Below are positions 47,435 through 55,458 of a stretch of 64,000 nt of DNA, piece by piece (the stretch's first letter is position 1; every line of letters begins with the position of its first letter). The notes beneath the pieces were generated by a model. That model was not told the DNA's origin. It ran no database searches and saw only the letters and a program-made list of their open reading frames with translations. A program made the position numbers and the translations under genes. The DNA is taken from assembly GCF_001877035.1 (NCBI RefSeq), contig NZ_CP015756.1:2285001-2349000 (forward strand), in the 5' to 3' direction. This DNA is from Clostridium estertheticum subsp. estertheticum. GTDB lineage: Bacteria; Bacillota; Clostridia; Clostridiales; Clostridiaceae.

Positions 47435-48694
47435 TTACTCCTTTTCAACTTTAATAGTAATTTTTTTGCAGTCACTATATTTATCAAAAACTGCCTTAGT
47501 TAATTTAACACTTTCCATTTCACCTGGTGTAAGTATCTTTTTCTTTAAATGCATCTCTCGAACATCATCAAAGTAGACAGATATATAAGCAGCTGTATGG
47601 ACTTCGCCTACTCTAAATCTAACATCTATTGCTTTACCTATGTTTTTAGGATTAATAGTACTTGGTACTGTATACCTAACTCCACCAGTTGCGATTACTT
47701 CAACACTCTGTCCCTCCTGGTGAATTCCTTTTATACAATCAGCAGCATTTTTACCAGCAGTATAACTTTCAGTGGTTACATTATCTACTAAATCATGAAC
47801 GTGAAGCACATTACCACAGGTAAATATTCCAGGAATACTTGTCTGCATACTTTCATCGACTATTGGTCCACCTGTAACTTTATTAAGTACGATATTTGCT
47901 TTTCTAGAAAGCTCATTCTCAGGAAGAAGTCCAACAGATAATAATAGGGTGTCACAAGCAATGTATTCCTCAGTCCCATTTATTGGTTTTCTGTTAGCAT
48001 CAACCTTGGCAATAGTAACGCCGCAAAGTCTGTCATGACCATGTATATTTATTATAGTTGTGCTTAATTTTAAAGGAATGTTAAAATCATCTAAACACTG
48101 TACGATGTTTCTCTTAAGTCCGCTTGAATGGGGCATTAATTCTACACAAGCTTTTACTTTTGCGCCTTCAAGAGTCATCCGTCTTGCCATTATAAGACCA
48201 ATATCTCCAGAACCAAGGATTACTACTTCTTTTCCTGGCATTAATCCTTCAGCATTAACATATTTTTGCGCTGTCCCAGCAGTATAAATACCTGCACACC
48301 TTGAACCTGGAATGTTTAAAGCTCCTCTTGGTCTTTCACGACATCCCATAGCTAGTATAATAGCGTTTGCCTTAAGTTCTAAAATACCATCTTCTGTATT
48401 TACAGCTGTAACTTGTTTATCCGAATTTACATCTAAAACCATTGTATTTAGTTTATACTCAATTTTAAGATCAGTAGCTTTATCTATAAACCTTTGTGAA
48501 TACTCTGGTCCGGTAAGCTCTTCTTTAAATGTATGCAAACCAAATCCATTATGAATACATTGGTTTAAAATGCCACCTAGTTGATTATCTCTTTCTAAAA
48601 TTAAAATACTGTCTATTCCTTGGTCCTTTGCAGAAACTGCAGCTGCAAGTCCTGCTGGACCTCCACCAATTATGATTAAATCATATTCTTGCAT
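47435..48694 (-). CDS. FAD/NAD(P)-dependent oxidoreductase of the glycerol locus
   Basis: A 419-residue pyridine-nucleotide-disulfide-type flavoprotein. FAD-binding GGGPAGLAAAVSA is near residues 10-22, the NAD-binding GSGDIGLIMARRM is near 161-173, and GIFTCGNVLHVHDLVD near 293-308 is the second FAD motif. A LGGILNQCIHNGFGL stretch near 42-56 is typical of the partner of GlpA/GlpO in anaerobes. Together with the upstream dehydrogenase and DUF1667, it probably hands electrons from glycerol 3-phosphate to NAD or a quinone-free acceptor. Confidence 0.85.
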   Translation of the reverse strand: MQEYDLIIIGGGPAGLAAAVSAKDQGIDSILILERDNQLGGILNQCIHNGFGLHTFKEELTGPEYSQRFIDKATDLKIEYKLNTMVLDVNSDKQVTAVNTEDGILELKANAIILAMGCRERPRGALNIPGSRCAGIYTAGTAQKYVNAEGLMPGKEVVILGSGDIGLIMARRMTLEGAKVKACVELMPHSSGLKRNIVQCLDDFNIPLKLSTTIINIHGHDRLCGVTIAKVDANRKPINGTEEYIACDTLLLSVGLLPENELSRKANIVLNKVTGGPIVDESMQTSIPGIFTCGNVLHVHDLVDNVTTESYTAGKNAADCIKGIHQEGQSVEVIATGGVRYTVPSTINPKNIGKAIDVRFRVGEVHTAAYISVYFDDVREMHLKKKILTPGEMESVKLTKAVFDKYSDCKKITIKVEKE

Positions 48695-48730
48695 ATTTAT
48701 TCCTTCCTCTCTATACTTAAAATTTATCTT

Positions 48731-50173
48731 TTATAAAGATTGTTTATTTGTTCCAGTTATCAAAATAGAATTTCCACCGGATTTTGTAACTTCAGAGCGA
48801 GGTATATTAAGTTCTTTTGCTAAAATGTCTACAACTTTTGTTGAACAGAAACCAGATTGACATCTACCCATTCCAGCCCTTGTACGAAGCTTAACTCCAT
48901 CAAGTGTTCTTGCTCCTAGAGGTCTTCTTATAGCGTCTATAATTTCGCCTTCTGTTACAGTTTCGCATCTACAAATAACTGTTCCATATTCAGGTATTTC
49001 TTTAATGATTGCTTTTCGCTCTTCATTAGACATTTCTCTGAATTTTCTTATACCTTTTCTTATTGGATTAAATTTTAAGTTTTTTCCTGGATTTAATTTA
49101 TTTGTTACCATATCAACTACCATTAAAGCTATACTTGGAGCACTACTTAATCCTGGGGATGCTATTGATGCTACATTGATAAAGTCCTTAGCATCAGATG
49201 CTTCTTCAATAATAAAATCATCTGTTTCAGTATGAGCTCTATTTCCTGCGAAAGAAGTTATAACCATATTCATAGGGAATTGCATTTCAATGCTTAATTG
49301 AGCCTTTTTAATAATATCATCAATACCATCACGAGTTGTATCCAAATCTGCTTTGTCTTCTAAATCAACTGCATTAGGTCCAATTAGCAGATTACCATCA
49401 ACAGTTGGTGTAACTAGAACTCCTTTTCCAAGTTTAGTTGGAAGTTGAAAAATAGTATTTTTTATTAAAGATCCAGCAGTTCTGTCAAATAAAACATATT
49501 CGCCTCGTCTTGGTATTATATTGATTTTGTTCTTGCTAACCATATTATTCATTTCACCTGAATATAAACCTGCAGCATTTATTACAATTTTTGTTTCAAT
49601 ATCACCTTTATTAGTTTTTATAATATATCCACTTGAGCTCTTTTCAATATTTTTAACTTCAGTTTCAAATTTAAATTCTACACCGTTATTATATGAATTT
49701 TCAGCTAGAGCAATAGTCATTTCGTAAGGACAAACTATTCCTCCGTTTGGAGCATAAAGTGCACCAACACAATGCTTTGTTACATTTGGTTCCATTTCTC
49801 TAACCTGATCACCATCAAGAATGACTAAATCAGGGACTCCATTTACTTTACCTTGTTCTAGTAAAAGTTCAAGATCAGGCATATTCTTGTTATCGAAACA
49901 CAGAACCAAAGAACCATTCCTCTTAAATGGGAAATCTAATTCCTTTGCAAGGTCCGTAAACATTGCATTACCTTTTGCGTTTAATTTTCCTTTCAAAGTA
50001 CTTGGCTTAGCATCAAAACCACCATGTACAATTGCACTGTTTGCTTTTGTTGTACCAGAAGCAACATCACTAGATCTTTCAATTACACAAGTTTTTACAT
50101 TATATTTAGATAACTCTCTTGATATTGAGCAGCCTATAACACCTGCGCCAATAATAGTTACATCAAACATCAT
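48731..50173 (-). CDS. Glycerol-3-phosphate dehydrogenase-like FAD oxidoreductase with BFD-type [2Fe-2S] domain
   Basis: A 480-residue GlpA-like enzyme. The dinucleotide fold IIGAGVIGCSISREL is at residues 7-21, the substrate loop ASGTTKANSAIVHGGFDAKP near 38-57, and the C-terminal Fer2_BFD domain has CRCETVTEGEI near 398 and GRCQSGFC near 434, giving four cysteines. It oxidises glycerol 3-phosphate to dihydroxyacetone phosphate. It is the first gene of the operon behind the GlpP-type leader terminator. Start is either of two adjacent ATG codons after AGGAGG; the second (50170) has better spacing. Confidence 0.88.
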   Translation of the reverse strand: MMFDVTIIGAGVIGCSISRELSKYNVKTCVIERSSDVASGTTKANSAIVHGGFDAKPSTLKGKLNAKGNAMFTDLAKELDFPFKRNGSLVLCFDNKNMPDLELLLEQGKVNGVPDLVILDGDQVREMEPNVTKHCVGALYAPNGGIVCPYEMTIALAENSYNNGVEFKFETEVKNIEKSSSGYIIKTNKGDIETKIVINAAGLYSGEMNNMVSKNKINIIPRRGEYVLFDRTAGSLIKNTIFQLPTKLGKGVLVTPTVDGNLLIGPNAVDLEDKADLDTTRDGIDDIIKKAQLSIEMQFPMNMVITSFAGNRAHTETDDFIIEEASDAKDFINVASIASPGLSSAPSIALMVVDMVTNKLNPGKNLKFNPIRKGIRKFREMSNEERKAIIKEIPEYGTVICRCETVTEGEIIDAIRRPLGARTLDGVKLRTRAGMGRCQSGFCSTKVVDILAKELNIPRSEVTKSGGNSILITGTNKQSL

Positions 50174-50194
50174 TTAACCTCCTAAATGCAAATA

Positions 50195-50249
50195 AAAAGA
50201 GAACCTTGATTAATGGACATAACATGTCCATAGATCAAGGCTCTCTTTT
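50195..50249 (-). promoter_or_regulatory. GlpP-type leader terminator of the glycerol oxidation operon
   Basis: Two 26-base arms (50195-50220 and 50224-50249) pair with only three irregular positions around a three-base loop and end in a T-run on the minus strand. It sits within the transcript leader, 22 bases before the first gene. glpP, whose product is a known antiterminator of such leaders, is the divergent neighbour. Confidence 0.8.
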
Positions 50250-50273
50250 CTCCGCCTTTACTTATTTAAATAC

Positions 50274-50302
50274 ATATTATCATACTAATTAGACGATTAC
50301 AA
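50274..50302 (-). promoter_or_regulatory. Possible promoter of the glycerol oxidation operon
   Basis: On the minus strand, TTGTAA (50297-50302) and TAATAT (50274-50279) are 17 bases apart and lie just upstream of the leader terminator. The -10 is not perfect, so this is tentative. Confidence 0.45.
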
Positions 50303-50478
50303 GGGGAAATACTAAAAAATACGTAAATTCTAAACGATAACATAATAATATAAAATTCTTGAATGAAAAATAATACTGTGATAAACTGAGCATAATAAAA
50401 TAAACATGACTATAATTGAGATACAATTTAAGGTAACATAAATTATGGTCTAAAATAAATTTTTTGGAGGAAATATCA

Positions 50479-51051
50479 TTGGTGAATTTGGAACAACTGT
50501 TAATAGAAAACCCAGTTATTGCGGCAATAAGAAATGATAAAGATTTGGAAAAAGTAATTCTTAGCAAAGTTCTTATTGTGTTTGTCTTATATGGAAGCAT
50601 AATGAACATTAAGGAAATATGTGAGAGACTTAAAGAAGCGGGGAAAATAGTATTTATTCATGTTGATTTAATAGAAGGAGTAAAGGGTGATTATGCAGGA
50701 CTGCTCTTTATAAAACAATGTGGAGATCCATATGGAATAATAAGCACAAGGCCTACTAATATAAAAAACGGAAAAAAATTAGGGCTTAGCGTTATTCAAA
50801 GAATATTTGTATTAGATTCTTTGTCACTTGAGACAGGAATAAGAAATATACAATCAATTCTCCCAGATGCTGTAGAACTTTTACCTGGCATTGCAAGTAA
50901 TATTATTAAAAGTATGGAAAACGAAGTACGAGTACCTATTATAGCAGGAGGATTAATTCAAACTAAGAAGGATATAATGCAGGCAATTGGTGCAGGGGCA
51001 ATGGCTATTTCAACATCAAAACAAGAATTATGGGGTTTATCAGAGCAGTAG
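50479..51051 (+). CDS. glpP: GlpP, glycerol-3-phosphate-responsive antiterminator
   Basis: A 190-residue GlpP: LLIENPVIAAIRND at the N-terminus, KIVFIHVDLIEGVKGDYAGL near 55, the DPYGIISTRPTNIK segment, VELLPGIAS near 133 and IPIIAGGLI-like VRVPIIAGGLI near 152. GlpP binds glycerol 3-phosphate and prevents termination in leader RNAs of glp genes. A TTG at 50479, 8 bases after GGAGG, is the best start; an earlier TTG (50464) overlaps the ribosome site. The gene is divergent from the operon with the leader hairpin. Confidence 0.92.
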   Translation: MVNLEQLLIENPVIAAIRNDKDLEKVILSKVLIVFVLYGSIMNIKEICERLKEAGKIVFIHVDLIEGVKGDYAGLLFIKQCGDPYGIISTRPTNIKNGKKLGLSVIQRIFVLDSLSLETGIRNIQSILPDAVELLPGIASNIIKSMENEVRVPIIAGGLIQTKKDIMQAIGAGAMAISTSKQELWGLSEQ

Positions 51052-51111
51052 TTTAAATATAAAGAAAAAAAAGTAATAGACGATACAAAACATATAGGTT
51101 GAAATATAGAA

Positions 51112-51149
51112 AATAACAACTATATCAATAATATGATATAGTTGTTATT
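51112..51149 (+). terminator. Terminator of glpP
   Basis: Perfect 15-base arms (51112-51126 and 51135-51149) around an 8-base loop. Both ends are A/T-rich, but no long T-run follows, so efficiency is uncertain. Confidence 0.65.
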
Positions 51150-51180
51150 AATTATATACTAGGGTAGGGGACGTTAAATT

Positions 51181-51303
51181 ATGTTAGAAATTGATGATAA
51201 GGCTTTAAACTATGTTCAAGGAAAAAATTTATGCTTTGTTGTAAGTGTTGAAAATACAGCTGTAGAGTGTGATTGTTCGAATACTAAAGGTATCACAACT
51301 TAG
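51181..51303 (+). CDS. Short ORF (40 aa), possibly a truncated HesB/IscA-like gene
   Basis: An ATG after AGGGGACG opens 40 codons starting MLEIDDKALNYVQGKN and ending near an ECDCS cysteine pair. The opening resembles small HesB-like clostridial proteins (about 90-110 residues), so this may be a truncated remnant. The family match is a recollection of pattern only and the ribosome site is weakly placed. It could also be spurious. Confidence 0.35.
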   Translation: MLEIDDKALNYVQGKNLCFVVSVENTAVECDCSNTKGITT

Positions 51304-51388
51304 TATATTTTGTACGTTTGGTATATGCTATATAATATTTTATTATATTATGAAAAAACTAATAACTAATAATAGGAAGTGAATAATA

Positions 51389-52027
51389 TTGAATACAACA
51401 ATAACATTAGTAAGACATGGTGAAACCAACTGGAATGTTCTAGGGAAATTCCAAGGGTGTAAAGATATTATTCTATCAAATGAGGGAATACTTCAAGCAC
51501 AATATTTAAATGAAAGATTTCAAAACAAATTTGATTATATTTATACAAGTCCGTTAAAGAGAGCACATGAAACAGCAGAAATCATATCCAAAGGTAGTGA
51601 TATTATACCTATGATTGAACCAGGTATAAAAGAAATAGATTTTGGAGAGTGGGAAGGTCTTACCATTAAGGAAGTTGAAACAAACTATCCAAAAGAATTG
51701 GTTTTATGGAGATCCGATGAACTTAATGGCCCTATGTGCGGTGGAGAAATAAGTCTTAAAATTGCTAGTATGCGGGCTAAGAAGGCAATCTTAAAAATCG
51801 CAACTAAGCATCCTGGGAAAAAAATTATAATAGTAGCTCATGGCGGAATTATTAAAGCTGGGCTACTAGGCATATTTGACCTTAAAATGACTATGTATCA
51901 TAAAATAATTTTAGGTAATACCTCAGTATGTAAAATAATTTTTGATAATGAATTAAATCCTAAAATAATTACATTAAATGATACAAGCCATCTTCCTGAC
52001 AACTATAGGATAAAATCTTATGTTTAG
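51389..52027 (+). CDS. Histidine phosphatase family protein (phosphoglycerate mutase-like)
   Basis: A 212-residue branch-1 histidine phosphatase. The catalytic RHG motif is in TLVRHGETNWN at residues 6-16, EIDFGEWEGL near 91 is the second arginine/glutamate region, and VAHGGII near 150 carries the second His. It could be a GpmB-like or CobC-like phosphatase; the substrate is unknown. It begins with TTG, 10 bases after AGGAAGTG. It precedes, but is separate from, the aromatic operon, whose promoter starts 27 bases after its stop. Confidence 0.88.
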   Translation: MNTTITLVRHGETNWNVLGKFQGCKDIILSNEGILQAQYLNERFQNKFDYIYTSPLKRAHETAEIISKGSDIIPMIEPGIKEIDFGEWEGLTIKEVETNYPKELVLWRSDELNGPMCGGEISLKIASMRAKKAILKIATKHPGKKIIIVAHGGIIKAGLLGIFDLKMTMYHKIILGNTSVCKIIFDNELNPKIITLNDTSHLPDNYRIKSYV

Positions 52028-52053
52028 AATATTAAGAATTTAAAGGCAAATCC

Positions 52054-52082
52054 TTGACAAATACTCCAGTTTGTTATAGTAT
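52054..52082 (+). promoter_or_regulatory. Promoter of the aromatic leader and supraoperon
   Basis: TTGACA, a 17-base spacer and TAGTAT form a near-consensus promoter. Transcription should begin near 52089, about 385 bases before the aroF ATG, leaving a long leader with a short ORF and terminator hairpins. Confidence 0.85.
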
Positions 52083-52133
52083 TTAAACATTAAAGAATTT
52101 ACAGGTACTAATTATAATTTGTGAGGTATTATT

Positions 52134-52301
52134 ATGAAAAATATCATTATTAAAGAAATCACTAAAAAAGTATATTTTTATTTTAGCTGGGGCTATCGTT
52201 ATTTTAGCATTGGTTACTTTTTGTGCAAAAAAATATATAAGATTTCTTTAAATAATGAGTTTAGAAATAAAACTATAATACCGGCTTATGCTGAATTATA
52301 G
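52134..52301 (+). CDS. Putative aromatic leader peptide (55 aa)
   Basis: A GTGAGG site lies 7 bases before the ATG. Residues 14-29 read YFYFSWGYRYFSIGYF: five Tyr, four Phe and one Trp in 16 codons. It sits between a consensus promoter and terminator hairpins ahead of the aroF-tyrA-aroB-aroA-aroC-pheA operon, as a ribosome-stalling leader would. Caution: the +1 frame over the same DNA reads YIFILAGAIVILALVTF flanked by lysines, a convincing membrane helix. That frame lacks its own start but would join the same ATG if one A of the AAAAA run (52137-52141) were absent. So this could instead be a frameshifted small membrane protein. Confidence 0.5.
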   Translation: MKNIIIKEITKKVYFYFSWGYRYFSIGYFLCKKIYKISLNNEFRNKTIIPAYAEL

Positions 52302-52323
52302 AAAGTAAACTAAGTCTGTACGC

Positions 52324-52395
52324 AAGGAAGACTCATTATAGGGGTTCCATCTTTTTAACAAGGAGGTCCCATTATAATGGGGCTTCCTTTTTTTT
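52324..52395 (+). terminator. Tandem terminator-like hairpins in the aroF leader
   Basis: The second unit (52360-52395) is a strong terminator: 13-base arms with two G-U pairs and a run of eight T. The first unit (52324-52356) has the same order of elements (AAGGA, CATTATA, GGGG, TTCC, TTTTT) but a poorly paired stem. They look like a duplicated terminator of which the first has decayed, or mutually exclusive hairpins. They lie 79 bases before aroF with no good promoter after them. Confidence 0.75.
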
Positions 52396-52473
52396 ATAAT
52401 TCTTTATAACAAATTATAAGTTAAGTATATTTTTTAAGCTAAGTTTAAAGTAATATTTTAGGAGGAGTTTTAT

Positions 52474-53487
52474 ATGGTAATCGTAATGAAAGCAAATGCG
52501 AAAGAGAATCAAATTTTGGCTATGAAGAAAAAATTAGAGGAATTAGGTTTCATGGTTCATGTTTCTAAGGGAGAAAGTCATTGTGTTTTAGGGCTCGTTG
52601 GAGATACAACTACAATAAACGAAAGTCAAATTGAGGCAGTAGAGTGTGTTGATAAGGTTATGAGAGTACAGGCACCTTACAAAAGAGGTAACAGACTATT
52701 TCATCCAGATGATTCAATAATAAAGGTAGATGAGCTAACAATTGGTGGAAAAGAACTAGCGATAATAGCGGGGCCTTGCGCTGTTGAAAGTGAAGAGCAA
52801 TTAATACATATTGCAAAAGATGTAAAAAGAGCAGGAGCTAATTTCCTAAGAGGAGGGGCTTACAAACCAAGAACTTCACCATACAGTTTTCAAGGAATGG
52901 AAGAAGAAGGGCTAAAAATATTATTAGAGGCTAAAAAAATAACAGGACTCCCAATAGTAACCGAAGTTATGAGTGTTGAACTTGTTGATAAAATATCTCA
53001 ATATGCTGATGTTTTACAAATTGGTGCTAGGAATATGCAAAATTTCGATCTTTTAAAGGAAGTAGGAAGATGTAATAAAACTATTTTATTAAAAAGAGGT
53101 ATGAGTGCAACAATTGAAGAGTTACTTATGTCTGCTGAGTACATAATGTCTGAGGGTAATGAAAAAGTAGTTTTATGCGAAAGAGGAATTAGGACATTTG
53201 AAACTTTTACAAGAAATACTTTGGATTTAAGTGCAATTCCTGTACTTAAGAAACTTAGTCATTTACCAGTTATAGTAGATCCAAGTCATGCTGCTGGAAA
53301 ATGGTGGTTAGTAGAGCCACTTGCAAAAGCTGCTATAGCAGTTGGTGCAGATGGTCTTGAAATTGAAGTACACTATGATCCTGCTAATGCACTTAGTGAT
53401 GGCCCTCAATCTTTAAAACCTGAAAAATTCGAAGCTCTTATGGACTCAATAAGAGTAATTGCAAAAACACAAAATAAAATAGTTTAA
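52474..53487 (+). CDS. aroF: DAHP synthase (type I-beta, with N-terminal ferredoxin-like domain)
   Basis: The first shikimate pathway enzyme, joining PEP and erythrose 4-phosphate. Residues 1-70 are the small regulatory domain ([27 protein letters not shown]) found in feedback-controlled clostridial and Thermotoga enzymes. The barrel follows with [13 protein letters not shown] near 94, [18 protein letters not shown] near 128-145, [12 protein letters not shown] near 205 and [15 protein letters not shown] near 267. AGGAGG lies 8 bases before the ATG. It heads the aromatic supraoperon behind a leader with a possible attenuator. Confidence 0.94.
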   Translation: MVIVMKANAKENQILAMKKKLEELGFMVHVSKGESHCVLGLVGDTTTINESQIEAVECVDKVMRVQAPYKRGNRLFHPDDSIIKVDELTIGGKELAIIAGPCAVESEEQLIHIAKDVKRAGANFLRGGAYKPRTSPYSFQGMEEEGLKILLEAKKITGLPIVTEVMSVELVDKISQYADVLQIGARNMQNFDLLKEVGRCNKTILLKRGMSATIEELLMSAEYIMSEGNEKVVLCERGIRTFETFTRNTLDLSAIPVLKKLSHLPVIVDPSHAAGKWWLVEPLAKAAIAVGADGLEIEVHYDPANALSDGPQSLKPEKFEALMDSIRVIAKTQNKIV

Positions 53488-53499
53488 GAGGTGGTAAAT

Positions 53500-54360
53500 T
53501 TGGATTGTACTGACTTTAATATTACAATTGTAGGCTTAGGACTTATAGGGGGTTCCTTTGCTATGGCACTAAGAAAATTAAATCCTAAAAATATTTGGGC
53601 AATTGACATTGATAAAGAAACGCTAAGAGTGGCGCAGGAAATGAATATCATTGATAAAGGATATTTAAATCCAGAAATACCGCTTAGTAATTCAGATATT
53701 GTTATACTTGCAGTTTATCCTCAAAAGACTATAAATTTTGTAAAAAGCAATATGAGTTCATTTAAAAGTGGGGCAGTTATTACAGATACTGCTGGAATTA
53801 AGAGTAATTTAATACATGAAATTATGCCTGTACTTAGGAAAGATTTAGATTTTATAGGTGGACATCCTATGGCAGGAAAAGAAGAATCAGGGCTTAAGGC
53901 TGCATCAAAAGATATGTTTAAAAATGCAAATTACATTATAACCCCGATTAATGGAAACAAAGAAGAAAATATAAATTTAGTAGGGACTATTGCTAAAGGT
54001 ATGGGTTGCAAAAGAGTAGTGTATCTTACCCCGAAAGATCATGATGATATAATTTCTTATACGAGTCAGTTACCGCATATTATAGCTGTTTCGTTAATAG
54101 ATTGTAATAGTTTAATTAAAGGGACATCCAGGTTCATTGGAGGAAGCTTTAGGGATACAACTAGAGTTGCTACTATAAATGGTGAATTATGGCCTGAATT
54201 ACTCTTATATAATAAAGAAAATATAATTAGTAAGATTGAAGATTTTGAAAAAAATATAAAAGAAATAAAAACCGCAATAATAAATAATGATGATGTTTTT
54301 CTTGAAAAAAGGTTTGAGGATGCGACGAGGAAAAGAAAGGAGATAGTTAAAGATGTTTAA
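53500..54360 (+). CDS. tyrA: Prephenate dehydrogenase
   Basis: A 286-residue TyrA making 4-hydroxyphenylpyruvate for tyrosine. NAD-binding GLGLIGGSFAMALRK is near residues 11-25; ITDTAGIKSNLI near 93, GGHPMAGKEESG near 120 with the catalytic-type His, and SQLPHIIAVSL near 188 are family motifs. There is no ACT domain at the end. A TTG start at 53500 fits GAGGTGG five bases upstream; the GTG at 53491 overlaps that site. Its stop overlaps the aroB start by 8 bases. Confidence 0.93.
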   Translation: MDCTDFNITIVGLGLIGGSFAMALRKLNPKNIWAIDIDKETLRVAQEMNIIDKGYLNPEIPLSNSDIVILAVYPQKTINFVKSNMSSFKSGAVITDTAGIKSNLIHEIMPVLRKDLDFIGGHPMAGKEESGLKAASKDMFKNANYIITPINGNKEENINLVGTIAKGMGCKRVVYLTPKDHDDIISYTSQLPHIIAVSLIDCNSLIKGTSRFIGGSFRDTTRVATINGELWPELLLYNKENIISKIEDFEKNIKEIKTAIINNDDVFLEKRFEDATRKRKEIVKDV

Positions 54361-55429
54361 TATAGAAGTTAAGGCTTCAAGCGGAAGTTATCCAATATAT
54401 ATTAAAAATGGATTGTTAGGTGAAATTGGAGTACAAGTTAAGAAGATATATAAAGGAAAAAGAATAGCTGTTGTAACAGATTCTAATGTTGATGAGTTTT
54501 ATGGGCAAAAGACTATTAATTCATTAAAGGAGTCAGGTTTTGAAACTTTTAAAATTGTGGTAAAAGCAGGAGAAGAAAGCAAGTCATTTAAAACACTACT
54601 CGAGGTGTATGATAAACTTTTAGATTTTAAGATAAATAGAGGAGATATTATTATTGCATTAGGCGGTGGAGTGGTTGGCGATATGGCTGGGTTTGCAGCC
54701 TCAACTTTCTTAAGGGGTATTTCCCTTATACAAATTCCAACTACACTACTTGCACAAGTGGATAGTAGTGTAGGAGGGAAGGTGGCAGTAGATTTGCCAC
54801 GTGGGAAGAATCTAGTGGGAAGCTTTTATATGCCTAAGGCAGTTTTTATCGATCCATTACTTCTTAGAACACTTAATGATAAATATTTAAATGATGGTAT
54901 GGGTGAAGTTATAAAATATGGTGCTATCAAAAATAGTGGCTTATTTAATACCTTGATGAAATATGAAAATAAAGAAGCACTTTTGAGCGAAATAGATAAA
55001 ATTATATATACTTGTTGCTCTATTAAAGCAAATCTTGTTGAATTAGATGAGAAGGATACAGGAGAAAGAATGTTATTAAATTATGGCCATACCATTGGAC
55101 ACGCAATTGAGCAGTTCTTTAATTTTAAAAAATATTCTCATGGAGAGGCAGTAGCAATGGGTATGTATTCTATAACTAAACTCTCAGAAGAACTAGGATT
55201 AACTAAGATAGGGTCATCTATTGCTATAAAAGATATTTTAATTAAGTATAATCTGCCATGGGAGTTGCCTGAAATAAGAACTCAAGCTATAATTGAAACT
55301 ATTAGTCATGATAAGAAAAATATTGGGGGATCCATGAATTTAATATTAATAGAATCCATCGGGAATAGCTTTATTGAAAAAATTGATAAAACTAAGATAG
55401 AGAATTATCTTCATAAAATCATAAAATGA
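54353..55429 (+). CDS. aroB: 3-dehydroquinate synthase
   Basis: A 358-residue AroB cyclising DAHP. GGGVVGDMAGFAASTFLRGI near residues 103-122, PTTLLAQVDSSVGGKVAVDL near 127-146 and GHTIGHAIEQ near 245 hold the NAD and zinc-binding residues. It overlaps tyrA by 8 bases, so translation is coupled. Confidence 0.95.
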   Translation: MFNIEVKASSGSYPIYIKNGLLGEIGVQVKKIYKGKRIAVVTDSNVDEFYGQKTINSLKESGFETFKIVVKAGEESKSFKTLLEVYDKLLDFKINRGDIIIALGGGVVGDMAGFAASTFLRGISLIQIPTTLLAQVDSSVGGKVAVDLPRGKNLVGSFYMPKAVFIDPLLLRTLNDKYLNDGMGEVIKYGAIKNSGLFNTLMKYENKEALLSEIDKIIYTCCSIKANLVELDEKDTGERMLLNYGHTIGHAIEQFFNFKKYSHGEAVAMGMYSITKLSEELGLTKIGSSIAIKDILIKYNLPWELPEIRTQAIIETISHDKKNIGGSMNLILIESIGNSFIEKIDKTKIENYLHKIIK

Positions 55430-55458
55430 TTTATTATATTGAATTGGGGTGCTGAAAA

